Shown here in pieces: positions 45,587 through 57,660 of a DNA stretch of 64,000 nt. How positions within the stretch are numbered: position 1 is the stretch's first letter; each line of letters begins with the position of its first letter. Where the stretch lies: the NCBI RefSeq assembly GCF_009017415.1, contig NC_092404.1, positions 1,426,001 through 1,490,000 of the forward strand, written 5' to 3'. A program made the translations under genes and the position numbers. The notes beneath the pieces are model-generated. The model made no database searches, was not told where the DNA came from, and was given only the letters and a program-made list of their open reading frames with translations. Source of the stretch: Aspergillus flavus. Its lineage: Eukaryota; Ascomycota; Eurotiomycetes; Eurotiales; Aspergillaceae.

Positions 45587-47341
45587 CTACTTACGTTGCT
45601 GATATACTTGACCGCTCTGGCCGTAAGGCGAGTGAGGGTAGTTTGGAGGATAGGCCATCTGTCCGTTGCCCTGATAAACCATGCCACCGCCAGGAGCTCC
45701 GTACTGACCAGGCACCTGGCCGTCAGCGGGCTGATACCCGATCGGGGGCAGCTGAGGACGGACACTGCCCGGGTAGGCGGGAGGCTGACCGGCCTGCGCC
45801 GGATCGCCAGGGCCAGGAGCATCAACTTGGTTGGCTTGCGCAGCCTGAGCAGCAGCAGCACGTTCACGCTCCTCGGCGGCCTTGCGCTGAGCCTCTTCCT
45901 CCTTCTTGCGAGCCTTCCACTCTTTGCGAATTTCCTTGAATTCTAGAAAGCCTAGTTAGCCTTATCCCACCACCAATTGTTGTGGTAAAGTCCCCGTAAG
46001 AAGATAAGGACATGGGGACAGCTGTAAGCGACGTCACTGGCAGGGAGGACGGCTTTGGTTTAGGTTAACCTCCGCACCGGCTCCTCACGCTACTGCGATC
46101 CCGCCGCGCTAAAGCGGTGTAACTCGACTAGCGCGTGGCACCCGCACTAGCCTAAATGAGATACCCGCGACCCCTCTCAAACACAAGGAAATCGAGGACA
46201 AGAAATCACAGCAATGTCCCCAAGAAAAATTACCCCCCCCCCCCAAAAGAAAAAGGAACATACCTTCAGGAGTGCGCTTGGCTCCATGAGACTGCATGGT
46301 AACGTGCGCGTTCAAGTGGTTCAGTGTACCATATGCCTTTTCACAGCCATTCCATCCACACTTGTACATACGCTCGATTTCCTCATACCGACGACGGGGT
46401 CGCTTGTGCTGTTGCGCACCGGGAATCGGAACGAATGAGTAGACCTAAAATTTTCCAAATGAGCCTATGACCACTGACAGTATAACCCCGAAAATAAAGG
46501 AGAAAGTTAAAGATGAAAAAAGCGCGCCGCTAGCCATCCTTAACCCCAAAAAAGGCAGGCTGACAGCGGCCCCCACTTCTGGAGGCGTCCAAGACAGTAA
46601 TCAACGCGAATGCGCAGCCTTTGGAAACAGACGCCAAACTCATCAAAAACATACCTGGCCAGGGCGCGGCCCTGCGGTCGCAGCAGGGGAGGCGGGACCA
46701 ACCGTTGTGGCAGGAGTGGTATAGGGTCCAGGCAGACCGTGCTGATGTTGACCATACCCATGCGACCAATCTGGACGCGCATACATCTGTGGAGGCGGCG
46801 GAGGAGGGTGACCTTGATACTGGGCCATTTCATGACCCTGTGGCTGATAAGGCGAGTAGGGAGGAGGATAGGTAGGGCTAGAGGCCGCGATTGAGGGATC
46901 TATAGGAACGTCTGCGTCAGACTTTACGTTCGTGTGATTGCGATGGTCATTTTGCAGCCCATCATGGAGGGTATGCATAGACGGACTTGTTGCTTGAGCC
47001 ATACCTGCCGCACCACCGGCCTGTGTGTTCGGCGCGTGATGGTACTGGGGCGGGCGGGCGAGGTAATCAGGATAAGCTGGAGAGCGCGCGGCTGGTGGCG
47101 GCTGATTCAGACCGTAGTCCGACTGCGGCGTGTTGGAAGAGGAAATATTGGCGGCGGGGCGAACCTCGGGTTGCGGTGTGTATTGAGGATTGGGGCGCAC
47201 CTCAGGCTGAGGCGTGTATTGAGCAGTAGCAGCAGCAGATGCCTGGTCTGCAGCTGGAAGTTCAGAATGGGGCGCGACAGACGGTGGATATGGAAAGTGC
47301 GAACCTGACTGCGCGTACTCCGAAGCCGGTCTGTTGTCCAT
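45587..47341 (-). CDS. con7: Con7-type C2H2 transcription factor
   Basis: Con7 controls conidial morphology and infection-structure genes in Magnaporthe, and its zinc finger is highly conserved in filamentous ascomycetes. Three exons (47341-46655, 46444-46264, 45942-45587) give 407 residues. The N-terminal 229 residues are Pro/Gln/Tyr-rich with a direct repeat (QYTPQPEVRP twice). The single finger is Cys258, Cys263, His276, His282 (YKCGWNGCEKAYGTLNHLNAH), preceded by basic KRPRRR and followed by a charged helix (EFKEIRKEWKARKKEEEAQRK). The C-terminus is Pro/Gln/Gly-rich. Introns of 210 and 321 nt are long for this window. A further 38-nt splice near the 3' end was considered and not used. The finger gives strong family support. 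Confidence 0.88.
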
Positions 47342-50140
47342 ATAATATACTTTGCGCCGTTACCGGATAAATATCCCTGACAGAATCCTCCCAGCTAAAA
47401 ACTCGCGTGTCTGTCTGTAGACGCGTCGAATAACACAATGAGCTTTGTGAACGTGATAAAGTTGGGGTAAGATGCGCCGATATGGGCCAGGTATAAAGCA
47501 GGGGAAGAAAGTTTGGTTTCAGATCTCTGAACAAGATTCCCGGTAGCGTGAATGCTTCTAGAGATCCTTCCTTGTTGTCACGTACTATTTTGTGAATTGA
47601 GATTCCGCCGTGTGAGCAATGATCACTTGACCTGCTCTTCGCAAATGGTGGTTTGTTGGGTGGAAAAGAGGGGAAAGGAACAATTAAGGGTAAAAAAAAA
47701 AAATAAAAAAAAAAAAAAAAAAAGAGGTTGGACGCGTGAGACTAAAAGTGAAAATAGTCACACTGAGAACACCACAATTCAGAAAAACACCTGGATTGGG
47801 TATTGCAAGTCAAAAGGATAAAGGATGAGGGTGTAGTGACTCTTCCAGACGGAGATGTTGGATCGCGATGCTTAATCGCCTTAGTCGCCTCTTAGGGTGA
47901 CGGAGAATGCCTTGCAGGGTGGCGGTCGACACGACAGCACGAGGAACCAGCGGGAAAGAAAGAGACGGTCCTGTTCTGCGCTCGGGCAAGCTTGGGGGTA
48001 GAGGGTTTAGAAAGGAGCCAGGCCAAGAGCCAAAGAGTAGCGTCGATAGCCTAGCACCAACTAGTAGAAATGGGTAATATAATAAAATAGAATAATTTAG
48101 GTCCCAGAATCCACTGCTTAAACGGGTGATAGCGCGAAGAGCGATGTCTCGATCCACGAGCGGCCACACAGTAGTACAATCACCCTAAAATCAAGACGGA
48201 GGAAAAATGGTTCGACTCGACCCGGAAAAAAAAGAGAGACTTGAGCAGATGAGGCGACCTAAAAGGTTTTCGGACGGACAAGCAAAAAAGAGGCTTTTCG
48301 GCAGGAGGAAAAATCGCAGGTTAGAGCACCTCGTGGGATCCGAGAGTACGGTGGAGCGGCGCGTGGGCCCGTAATTTTTCTTTGGTACTCTTTTTTTTTT
48401 TTTCTTGCCAACGATTTTTTTTTAATTTCTTTTCCCCTTTCCACTCTGGAGAAATGAGTGGAAGGTAATTGAAGGACAAGAAAAGAAAAATAAAAGATAA
48501 AAGAAATAAAGTAAGAAAAGGCAGAGAGAGGTAACGAATGGTAATATCGTAAGAAGGGGGGGCGGTTTCGGTATTGTCACTGAAGGGAACCCGGAAGATT
48601 AATTATTATTTGCTCTTCCTCACTCTCTTCTCACTCAATCTCTTTCTCTCTCTGTTTCTCTTTTTTCTTACCCTTTCTTTTCCTTCCCTCTCACCCTGAT
48701 GGAAAGAGTATTGCTGTCGCGCTTTGTGGTGACGGGTCCGTTGCCAGTACCTCGACCCACTTTTTCACAATGAAATATCAGGCCCCAGAAACTTTTTTTT
48801 CAATTAATATTAGGAATTATTTTTTTCTTTTTGGCCCCCTTCCCCTCAGTTGTTCACCTGTATTGTGCTTTTTCGTGACCCGGTTAAGCTTTCCTTGTCT
48901 GTGGGAATTCTTTTTTTTTTTTCCTTCTCCCTTCTCCCTCCTCTTTTCTATCTCTCCTGAAGGCGGAACACTCCGCGATAGGGTGGCGAAATTAAATTTT
49001 TTTCTTCTTTCCTCTTGGACACACCTCCCCCCCTTTTTTTTTCTTTCTTCGAATCCTTTGTTATGTGTATTTTATTCCCGTTCCCTTGGGAAATCTTCCC
49101 CCGCTCTTCTAGCCGTGTGGTGGTGTGAAGGTGTAACAAAGCTTTATATCAGAAGTAGTAAATAACCACTCGATATAGTAAGGGGTGGGATTTTTAGAGC
49201 TTGGATAGTCTACCCGCAATTCGGGACGGACGGTGCTTGTCGAGTTTGGTCGTAGGGAGGACCTGGTGAACCTAGCGTATGCGCCCGTGGGTACTAAACC
49301 AAGATCGCTGGCCAACGTTCGGGAAGCGTGGGTAGGGGGAGGTATCAAGGCCTTAGTGAACACAAACGAAAGATGGGGCTAGGAATGGCGTGCCTGAGGA
49401 ACGGCTTGAACGGTCTGGGATTAGGAGGCCGCGATAGCGCCGGACTAGTGTGAAAGAGGGTGTAGCGCAGGTCGGGGGAAACCACCACCTAGCGCGTGCA
49501 GGGTCCACGGAGGAAAATCCCAGAAAAAGCTTTAGGGGGGAAAATTAGGAATGGTAATGGCGTGTAGATTAAATCTCGAGTATAATAACCAATAGCGTTC
49601 GGGGCAGATTCAAATAGGATACTGACAGGGCGGTTGATGCCGGCGATAGCTCTCTTTACCTGCTGAAGGCACTTCGGTTAGACAAGAGTTGTTGTTGTTA
49701 TGGAGTGGATGGGGGTAAAGGATGGGTAAGCACAATAAAAATAATAAAAATAAAAAATAAAAAAGACAACAATGACTGGTGGGAAATCAGGAGGTGGAAA
49801 GATACTGTAATGTCACTTGCAAGCCTGTCACCACTCTTACTACCTCACCCCCCAGGTTGTGCTACTCTTACCAGTATACTTACAGGCCACTCTGCCCAGA
49901 GAAGAGGGGGAACAAAAAACTCCCAACCAAAAGTATGATGGTACATGTGCCAATGAAAACCACAATTGCTGGTGGGGTCGAGTCTTGACCTTCACGATCA
50001 CTGGTCATCTCTATTTGCCCTGGAAGGTGCATTTCCCAGTGTTCCAAGGTCGCAACATCTCGCCATCTTCTTTTGCATCTGATCTCTTGATCTCTTATTG
50101 TCCTTTTTCCTCTTGCCAATGCAATGCTGTAATATATCGT
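47342..50140. promoter_or_regulatory. Con7 upstream region with homopolymer tracts
   Basis: A gene-poor region of 2.8 kb, probably including the Con7 leader and promoter. It shows an A-rich tract at 47692-47723, poly-T and poly-pyrimidine tracts at about 48392-48440 and 48600-48690, and further T/C runs to about 49060. Such pyrimidine-rich tracts are frequent in fungal promoters. No gene was recognised. Confidence 0.45.
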
Positions 50141-50611
50141 ATGTATTGGCTGTGTAACCCGGTAAGCAACTACTGCGGGCTAGTACCTTTCACTGCGCAA
50201 GTCAGGAACGCGTCGGTGGAGAACACGAGGGTAACAAGCCCAATCGAGGTCAATGGAGAATTCACACCATCGGACATTAGGTTTCAATTTCCAGCAACAC
50301 TAAATGAATATGTATTTCACGTCGAGGGAGGTTTATGGTCACAAAAGGCATATGAGGCTTCAATGTTGGGTACATTACAACATCTCTTTCATGAAGGCGA
50401 CACATGGAGAATTGATAGGTCGACTATGACCTCAGTGTATGCAATGTTGAAGTCAGGTGAGAGGGCGTTGAACGGTAACAGTCATAACTATTACGCCATG
50501 CCCGTAACGAGGACGTACTTTTGCAACGTATACAGTATCATGGTACGTAATAATTACCTCCAAAGTATATCTTCTATCTCTTGCCAACAACATCCATTCA
50601 AGAGGAATTAA
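50141..50611 (+). CDS. Possible orphan protein within a long stop-free frame
   Basis: The plus-strand frame is open without a stop from 49817 to 50611 (about 265 codons), unusual for sequence of this composition. The first in-frame ATG is at 50141, giving 156 residues of mixed globular composition with four Cys, all near the two ends, and an aromatic-rich C-terminal half. No recognised motif. GTATGT overlaps the ATG and GTACGT occurs at about 50541, so it could be an exon of a spliced gene. It may be lineage-specific, a pseudogene fragment, or chance. Confidence 0.3.
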   Translation: MYWLCNPVSNYCGLVPFTAQVRNASVENTRVTSPIEVNGEFTPSDIRFQFPATLNEYVFHVEGGLWSQKAYEASMLGTLQHLFHEGDTWRIDRSTMTSVYAMLKSGERALNGNSHNYYAMPVTRTYFCNVYSIMVRNNYLQSISSISCQQHPFKRN

Positions 50612-53600
50612 GACAAGAAGAAGAAAGAATCAAAATGGAAGAGAAATGTTCTTTACATGTTAAGTTACAGATATATGAATTGGGTAAGCAGACAGTAGAA
50701 ATCAAGAAATAGGAAAAAGGAATAAACACAGGAACCGAAACTCAGATTGGATACTTGATATCTATCAACCCTGAGATGTTACAGGATTCCGATAGGTTAC
50801 CAGCAAAGTAAAGAAACGAGGTCGGGGGTCAATTGCCCTAGCAAGATATCGCGTTTCTCCATTATGCATGAGAAACAGAAGATAGTACTACTCCAACGTT
50901 CGTAGGACGTACAACAACAGTAGATGCTACCTTGCCTACTAAAGAACGCATAACGCTGATGATCCGAAGTCACGTTCAACTAGATTAGTTTTCCAGACAA
51001 GTCGACTCCCCTATCTTCAGACAACAGCCGGCGCCGAAGAAAACGAAATTCATCAAAAATAAAATAAAAAGGTTTCGGGAAGTTGTCCTCGATAGGGAAG
51101 GCATGCGCAAGGTAGGAGAAAATAGGAACGCGAGAAATGCAAGGCTCCAGTCTGGGAAAGGTTCTCCTCTGGGCAAGCCAGACGGATGCAAGTTGATTGG
51201 CGTCGTAACTGGGCCGTACCCCGCGCAGGCGGAACCCAGACAACATCCACTGCCGGTGAAGGACAAGAAGTCAAGAGTCTCCTGGTTGTCTCCTGGTTGG
51301 TGCCAAAGCTTGATAACTCCTGTCGAAACCAAGGTTGTGATTATCTTGATATTAAATCATCCCTATTCTTGTTATTACTATTATTCGATTTGATTTTATA
51401 AAAGGAAAAAGGAAATAGAAAATACAATATGATCATTACTTTCGACGTGATTATTGCTCAATGCGTCCCACGGTAGAGCCATTGTACTTAGCAAATAATT
51501 CCAATCATGCGATATGAGCACCACGGTGGGTCCTGGAAGTCAATAGATGTGGTGGATTAATAACTGATATCAATATGGAATACAGGCCAGTACTCCCCTT
51601 TGGCATGTCCATAGACTCCATACACGCGCGGGATATCTCAAAATAAAATGGCAAGGCGTTTTTGCAGACGGAGTAGGGTATGCTCTGTTTTCCGAAGCGT
51701 TATCGGACATTATAATTTACTACACCTTGGGGCCGGCTAAAGACTGTTGCCCACCAGGAACTCGGTTCTTAATTTTACTATTTTGATCGAATTACAGATT
51801 GGAGCTCCTTTGATTCCCCAGATGTACGGGGTAATATTTATTATACTACTACCACCAGTACCATCCAACTGTCCCTCAATAAGCCGCAAGGTGTTTCGGA
51901 TGCTGGCCGGTAACCATACTCGGAGTAGGTTGATGGACGCCTGTCGATCCGGGTTAAGACACCCCCTTTTTACTCCGTACGCTGGCTTCAATTTAGTCCC
52001 AAGGTAGCTAATCCATATCCATCTGCCATGCCTTCGGGAAGCCAATGAACAATGGCATTTCTGATCTTTACTCTGGAGTGGTGGAAAGCAAATCAGTGAC
52101 AGCTGACAAAGAAAAGCCCTAAGATCACGGAATCAGCAACAGGACATCGGCTATCTGGCGTACCATATAGAATGAGAAAATGGTGTTGGGATAGTCGCGC
52201 TTGTAATATACCTGTATTATTTACAACCAGGGTGGCCCACCTTGACAACACAGCAGAGCTCATCCGCCCCTCATAGTATTACCTTTTTTTTTTTCTGTTT
52301 TTTCTTTTTTGGCTCTAGCATGGGACATTATATGCACATGAAAGGGGCTAAGTTGCAATTCCGGGTATGATGTAGTATGTACGTTTTTGGTTGATGGCTG
52401 ACAGTTGCAGTGGATGCCCCTGCCATCGAATTTTCTTATTTACCCTTCTAGACTTTTTAATTGTCCGCAATATGACTACTGTACGGAGTAACTGCACTTG
52501 CTGCAATGCTTACGACAGATTGTCAATGCCTTAGGAGCACTATATTAGTACAAGCGATAGGCTATGGTGTTATCGCGTCCGTGTCCAGGCTACTTTGGTG
52601 CTTTCCCCACGTGGGCCTAGGGAGCTGTAGGTGGCAGCTGTATTTGGTCTGTAGCGTCTACCTCGCTCTGTGTAGACCAATTTTCAATGTCTAGTATTTT
52701 TAATCGGATATACATACTAAATGGCTGCTATAGGGGATTTCTCTAGGTACCATCCACTCTGTACTGCTACTTACTTAGGCAGTCATTCAAAACATGGCAT
52801 ACATTTTTATCACGTAATTGGTTAAGGAGATAAAAGAAAAACTGGATAATACCATGTACTCATTACTCCGTATTTTGCGCTTTTTTTATTATTCATTCAA
52901 TCTTTTTTTTGCCCCCTTTTCCCGACTGCAACACTCCAAAATCAAATTTAATAATGGGCAGCTGACATTATCCAATAAAGGCGGGGGGTAAACAAAAATT
53001 TTATTGGACGACAGAATCAAATGATCCCCATTCTCGCACAGTGTATGAGAAAAGAAAAAATAAAAAAAGGTTGGTCTTCTATCATAGGTTGAATGGAACT
53101 GCCGTATATTATGCCTAAGCCGTATATTAACAGCGAAATTGTTCCAACATTTTACCGAGGAATGTGTTTCTGTACGGGGGACCGCGTGCCAGCCATCAGA
53201 TATTATTTAGGGTACACGGAAAGACCACCAACACCGCTTTTGCGGTTCACACCTCCGACTTTAGTTCTGTGGAGTATATGGTTTAGAATGGGACCATGGT
53301 TATGGTTATTATTGTAATTATTTTAAGAAAGGCCGCTTTTGACTCCCGCTCCTAACTCAAAAGTCAAAAATTCGACGATGTATGGGAACCAGTGAGCGTG
53401 CCGACAAAATTGATTAAATCTGGGACGAGATTGACAACTAAGTAGGCTACTAAACTGAAGGTAGCATTGTTGGATGTTGTCCACTGGTCCGCGGTAAAAG
53501 TACTTGTGTAGGTAGTAGGTACAGAGTACAGAACATCCATACTCCGTACTCTTCTGCCAACTCGCACTGCAGTTGTCCTCGGTAAATGGCTATTACGATG

Positions 53601-56136
53601 GTTGCACCCAATCGACACCCATCAGTAGCCACAGGAGATAATCGAAATGCGTACATTGCTACAAGAGTCTCAAGTACAGAAGGGACAATAGAAATTAAAT
53701 AAAATAAAAATAAAAATACAACAATGACATTTAATCCCTCTGAGGTTCAACTCTCTCGGAATCAATTTAGTCAAAGCGGAGTCCTCCGTGTTCCATCCTC
53801 TTACCGAGATGGTCACTGGAGATCAAGATTCGTCCATAGGAGTTAGGACATCGCCGAATAATTGGCCCACAAGTGGGATACCGGAAAGTTTGTCTCACCC
53901 GTCCAAGTATTGCTCCATAAAACTCTCAAGATAAGCGCGTTGAGAGACCTTTACCTAGAATACTACCAAGTACTGTACCTATGCGTGTAGAAAGCACATC
54001 ATTGTATCTCATTTCCATCACTAATCATAATATTAATCACGCCTAGGTAGAACAGTCCTGGGTCATATATGGCTCGCAAACGCATATTTAAAAGATGTAT
54101 GTAATTCTGATATGCTAAGAATTTGTCAGCACTAAAACCCTCAAAAGGAAAATCATTTGGGAGTGCCAGACCTCGAAGGAAAGGACCCGCCAAGAAATAT
54201 CATGATGGTTAATTCTCGGACCAAGCACCGACGCCCCCACGGAGAACCAAAGAAGATATTAAATGCGGTGGAGCTTTCATGAGACCCGGACCTTGCACTT
54301 GACTTGGACAATATCGTCCAATGTTTGCATGAACCGCAGGAACTATACTGCAGAAGCAAATCATCATTTTAGGGCTCACAGCATTCTGGCGTCGACTGTC
54401 GCGATGTTACATGTTCCATGCATGTTCTACGGTAGCTCTAAGCGTTAAATCAAGTTTCCTGGACACCTAAGGTGTCTAGGTACGTGAGGCTTCTACCGGC
54501 GGTGTTGGTTGGTGTCATTTCTTATTACGTTAGTCTTAAGGGCAGGGCCAATTACCGTCGCCTCGCGATTCTAACCAGCGGAAAACCCGACTTCCGCGCA
54601 TTGAACTAATTTTACTAAAGTTGGCGACTAACCGAAGGAAGTTAGAGTGAACCGGCCCCCTAACTATTCGGGCCACTGCCAATTGACTTCGGGATAGCAC
54701 TAGCCATCTTTGGAATGAAACCGTATTCCTAAATCTGCATATGCCTCGGCGCTTGTAACTTGATATTGCGCTACGGTAATTGCGCTACTGTAATTACCGA
54801 TGACTTACACACATCCATCCAACAATTACCACCCAGTTCAAGACCGGAGATAGACATGCAAAGGCGTTCAGACGATGATAAGAACGATATTAATAGGGGA
54901 GTTTCAATTGAAATGTTTTGCCATTGCAGCTATCATTGGCTACTCCCTCCCTCACGTCATGCTACTAGTGTTTTGATATCCCATAATTCCGAAAAGAATC
55001 ATCTAACGTGCATGAATCTATCTGTCGTTATACCATAGTTCAATGTAAACACAACAGCTTGATTGACCCACCAAGTAGCACCAACGGCCTGTCTCGTTCC
55101 GCCGACAGCTTACGGCCGCGAGAGAGATACGCTTTGCGACTAACCCATCCAGTCAGGATTGACCTTCCTGAGTGGGTAAGGAACAGATATCGCGCCATAA
55201 TCATGATCATGGATGGACATGTATGAGACTGACTCAGGTAAAGACATGAGGGTTTTTCACGGTCGGATGAGAAGAGGCCGCGATATGGGGAAGGTCCCAA
55301 TGATTCACATCGAGTCGGCAAATGGCTCCTGCCAAATCCAGAATAACTTCCTGACGGACCTCATATCAATTGTTTCTTGACCCCTTTTCCGGTGTCCTTC
55401 TCCGATGTTTACCTTTTTACTCGGAGCACGTCGCGCGGAAGCGCGATATCTTCTTCTCCACAAAAACAACCGCTACGAAAGCATATTGATGATCTCGGCT
55501 ACACTACGGAGTTCAGTAAACTACTCCGTACAGTCCATCCACTACGTCCTAACCCCCCACAGTTGAGCCTCCAATCCCCAGAAGGCTGATCAGAGCTCTT
55601 TTGCTCTATCGCTAAGAGATCGGCAAGTGCTCTTGGTCCTTTATACGGAATTGTGGATGGCATTATACGGAACCGCGGGTGGCTGTTCCGAAGCGTCGTG
55701 GAGCTTTAGCTCGATCGTTTGGCTAATCCTCGGAAAAAGTAGCGTCGTGCACACTCCATCCATTCTTTACCCCTAAGATCCGATAGAATGGGCAACTCGT
55801 ACCTCGAACAACTGTTCGGCTCAATTGATCCGTGATCGATCACCAAGTAACATTTCCAGCTTCCTGGATATGCTGCAAGGGATCAGTTGGATCGTACGTC
55901 TGTTGATCAAAAAACTTTTTAGAGACGGAAAAATTACTTCCGTCAGACGCGAAATCGTGCTGGAATTCTCCGGTATACAAGTATATGCGGAGAAATATAT
56001 ATAAACGAATACGGCTTCAAGAGCCTGCGGCAATGTCCATGAAACCAATATGGTTTAATTCTCGATGCATTTATAAACCGAATAACGCTTATTCTGTCAT
56101 TCTTTGCACCAACATCATTAGAAGCAGCGTCCCATA
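50612..56136. other. 5.5-kb gene-poor region with dispersed nonamers
   Basis: No coding frame of note. It holds five exact TACGGAGTA/TACTCCGTA copies (51971, 52482, 52864, 53540, 55522), a palindrome GACACCT-A-AGGTGTC at 54462-54476, a 14-bp tandem duplication (54765-54778 and 54779-54792, one mismatch), and several A/T-rich tracts. It may contain relics of mobile elements, but no transposase, reverse transcriptase or terminal repeats were identified. Confidence 0.5.
55996..56005 (+). promoter_or_regulatory. TATA box of the CE16 esterase gene
   Basis: TATATATAAA lies about 140 bp before the esterase ATG, at a normal distance for a fungal TATA promoter. Confidence 0.55.
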
Positions 56137-57337
56137 ATGCGCTTCACATCACATCTCCTGCTTACCACCGGTGCTTCCTTATCCGTAGCCCTTCCTTCGG
56201 GATTACCATCGCAAGGATTTGACTGGGATTCTATTCAGTACTTGTCCGTGCTTTGAGCCTGTCCTGTGCACTTGAAAGGAAGGCTTCCAACTGACTACCA
56301 GGCTCCCAGGCTTGCCTTCGGGGACTCGTATACATACATCCAGGGAACAGCAGGGCATCAGAACTATAGTTTCATCGGGGATCAACTGAATCTCGAATAC
56401 GATGCTCAAACTCTGCTAACTAACAAGATTGTGCAAAATCAGGTTCGCAAACAGTATTCCTTGCTCATCCAATTCCACTGAATACTGATACCCATCACTG
56501 GCAGACCGCAACTGCAGAAGGTGGCCCGAATTGGGTTGAGTACCTAACAGGATGTGGCTTAGAAGAAGGGTTAACTTCTCCGTTAAGCTGTACAAGACAG
56601 CTGTGGGATTTTGCTTTCGCGGGGGCAGATATTTCCGTGGAACAGTACGCGAATGTTTGCTATTGCTTCCATTGTTCTCAACACGGCTAACATTCCACGC
56701 TGCTAGCACCCCTCTGCACCATAACTTCACCGTCTCACTTGTCAACCAGGTCGCGCAATACAGAGCATACGGCCACCCTGTTCTCAAAGACATAGTGGAG
56801 CCTTCAAGGGCGCTGGTTGCCATTTGGATCGGCATCAACGATATCAATGACAGCGCCAAATACGCCGTCCATTTTCCTACGTTCTACAATGAGCTTATGG
56901 ATATTCTTTTTGCCTCTGTCCGAGTCCTTCATTCGTTAGGATATCGCTCGTACCTGTTTATGAACCTTCCACCATTAGACCGAACACCAAGCAACCAGAA
57001 GACGACCAGTCCAAGTCCCAATGCGACCCAGGTTGCGTGGTTTAACAAAGCACTAGCACAACATGCGGGAAGCTTCGACAAACAGTACCCTGATACCAAC
57101 GTGCTACTTTTCGACGCCAATTCGGTCCTAAACGATATGATGGACCAGCCAGCGCGGCATGGAATTACGAACACGACTAGCTTCTGCCCTGGCTACGATC
57201 AACCAGATATAGAATGGAACTATCGAGCTTATGGCTGCCCAATGCCCCTGGACACATATTTTTGGTTTAACTCTGGGCACTTGACTAGCCATGTGCACAA
57301 GTTACTCGCCAAAGCTCTGGAAAGCACCTTGAAATAA
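56137..57337 (+). CDS. Secreted GDSL/SGNH esterase, carbohydrate esterase family 16 type
   Basis: CE16 enzymes deacetylate xylo-oligosaccharides. Four exons (56137-56243, 56310-56442, 56505-56644, 56707-57337), introns 66, 62 and 62 nt, give 336 residues. The signal peptide is about residues 1 to 19 (MRFTSHLLLTTGASLSVALP). The nucleophile is Ser42 in LAFGDSYTYIQGTAGH, whose codon context is rebuilt by the first splice. Other blocks are FAFAGAD (block II), WIGIND (Gly/Asn block III) and the His block in FWFNSGHLTSHVH. The first intron uses GTCCGT, which still fits GTNNGT; without it a stop interrupts the frame. It is the only obvious secreted plant-polymer enzyme in the window. Confidence 0.87.
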
Positions 57338-57660
57338 AGGAAATGAAAAGGACGAGATGAGGTTGAGATAGGGGTAAGATAGAAACCTAGTGAAGCCATG
57401 GAGAAGATGGTTGGGGAAGAGGAGAGGGGTAAAGGAAAGGTAAGACAAAGAGAGTCTATATGTATCCTGACGACGAATATGTGACTTTACGAAGGAAAAT
57501 TAGCAAATGGACACATTAAGAGAGCTCATTATACAGTAACATTCAAAGTTGATATAACATAGACAGTCCTTGACACTGCTGTTGAATAAGAAAACGCCTT
57601 CTTTGCCTGAAATTTAGGCATTGCTTTTAGCCAGGCTACCCTTCTATAGCGGTCATTAGC
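57338..57660. other. Convergent 3' spacer
   Basis: Short 3' intergenic stretch between the esterase and the minus-strand unknown gene. Nothing recognised. Confidence 0.4.

Noticed and set aside
45507..45594. Extra 38-nt intron and short fourth exon at the Con7 3' end
   Set aside because: A 38-nt intron is shorter than any other here, and the unspliced frame stops six codons into the same region in a natural way.
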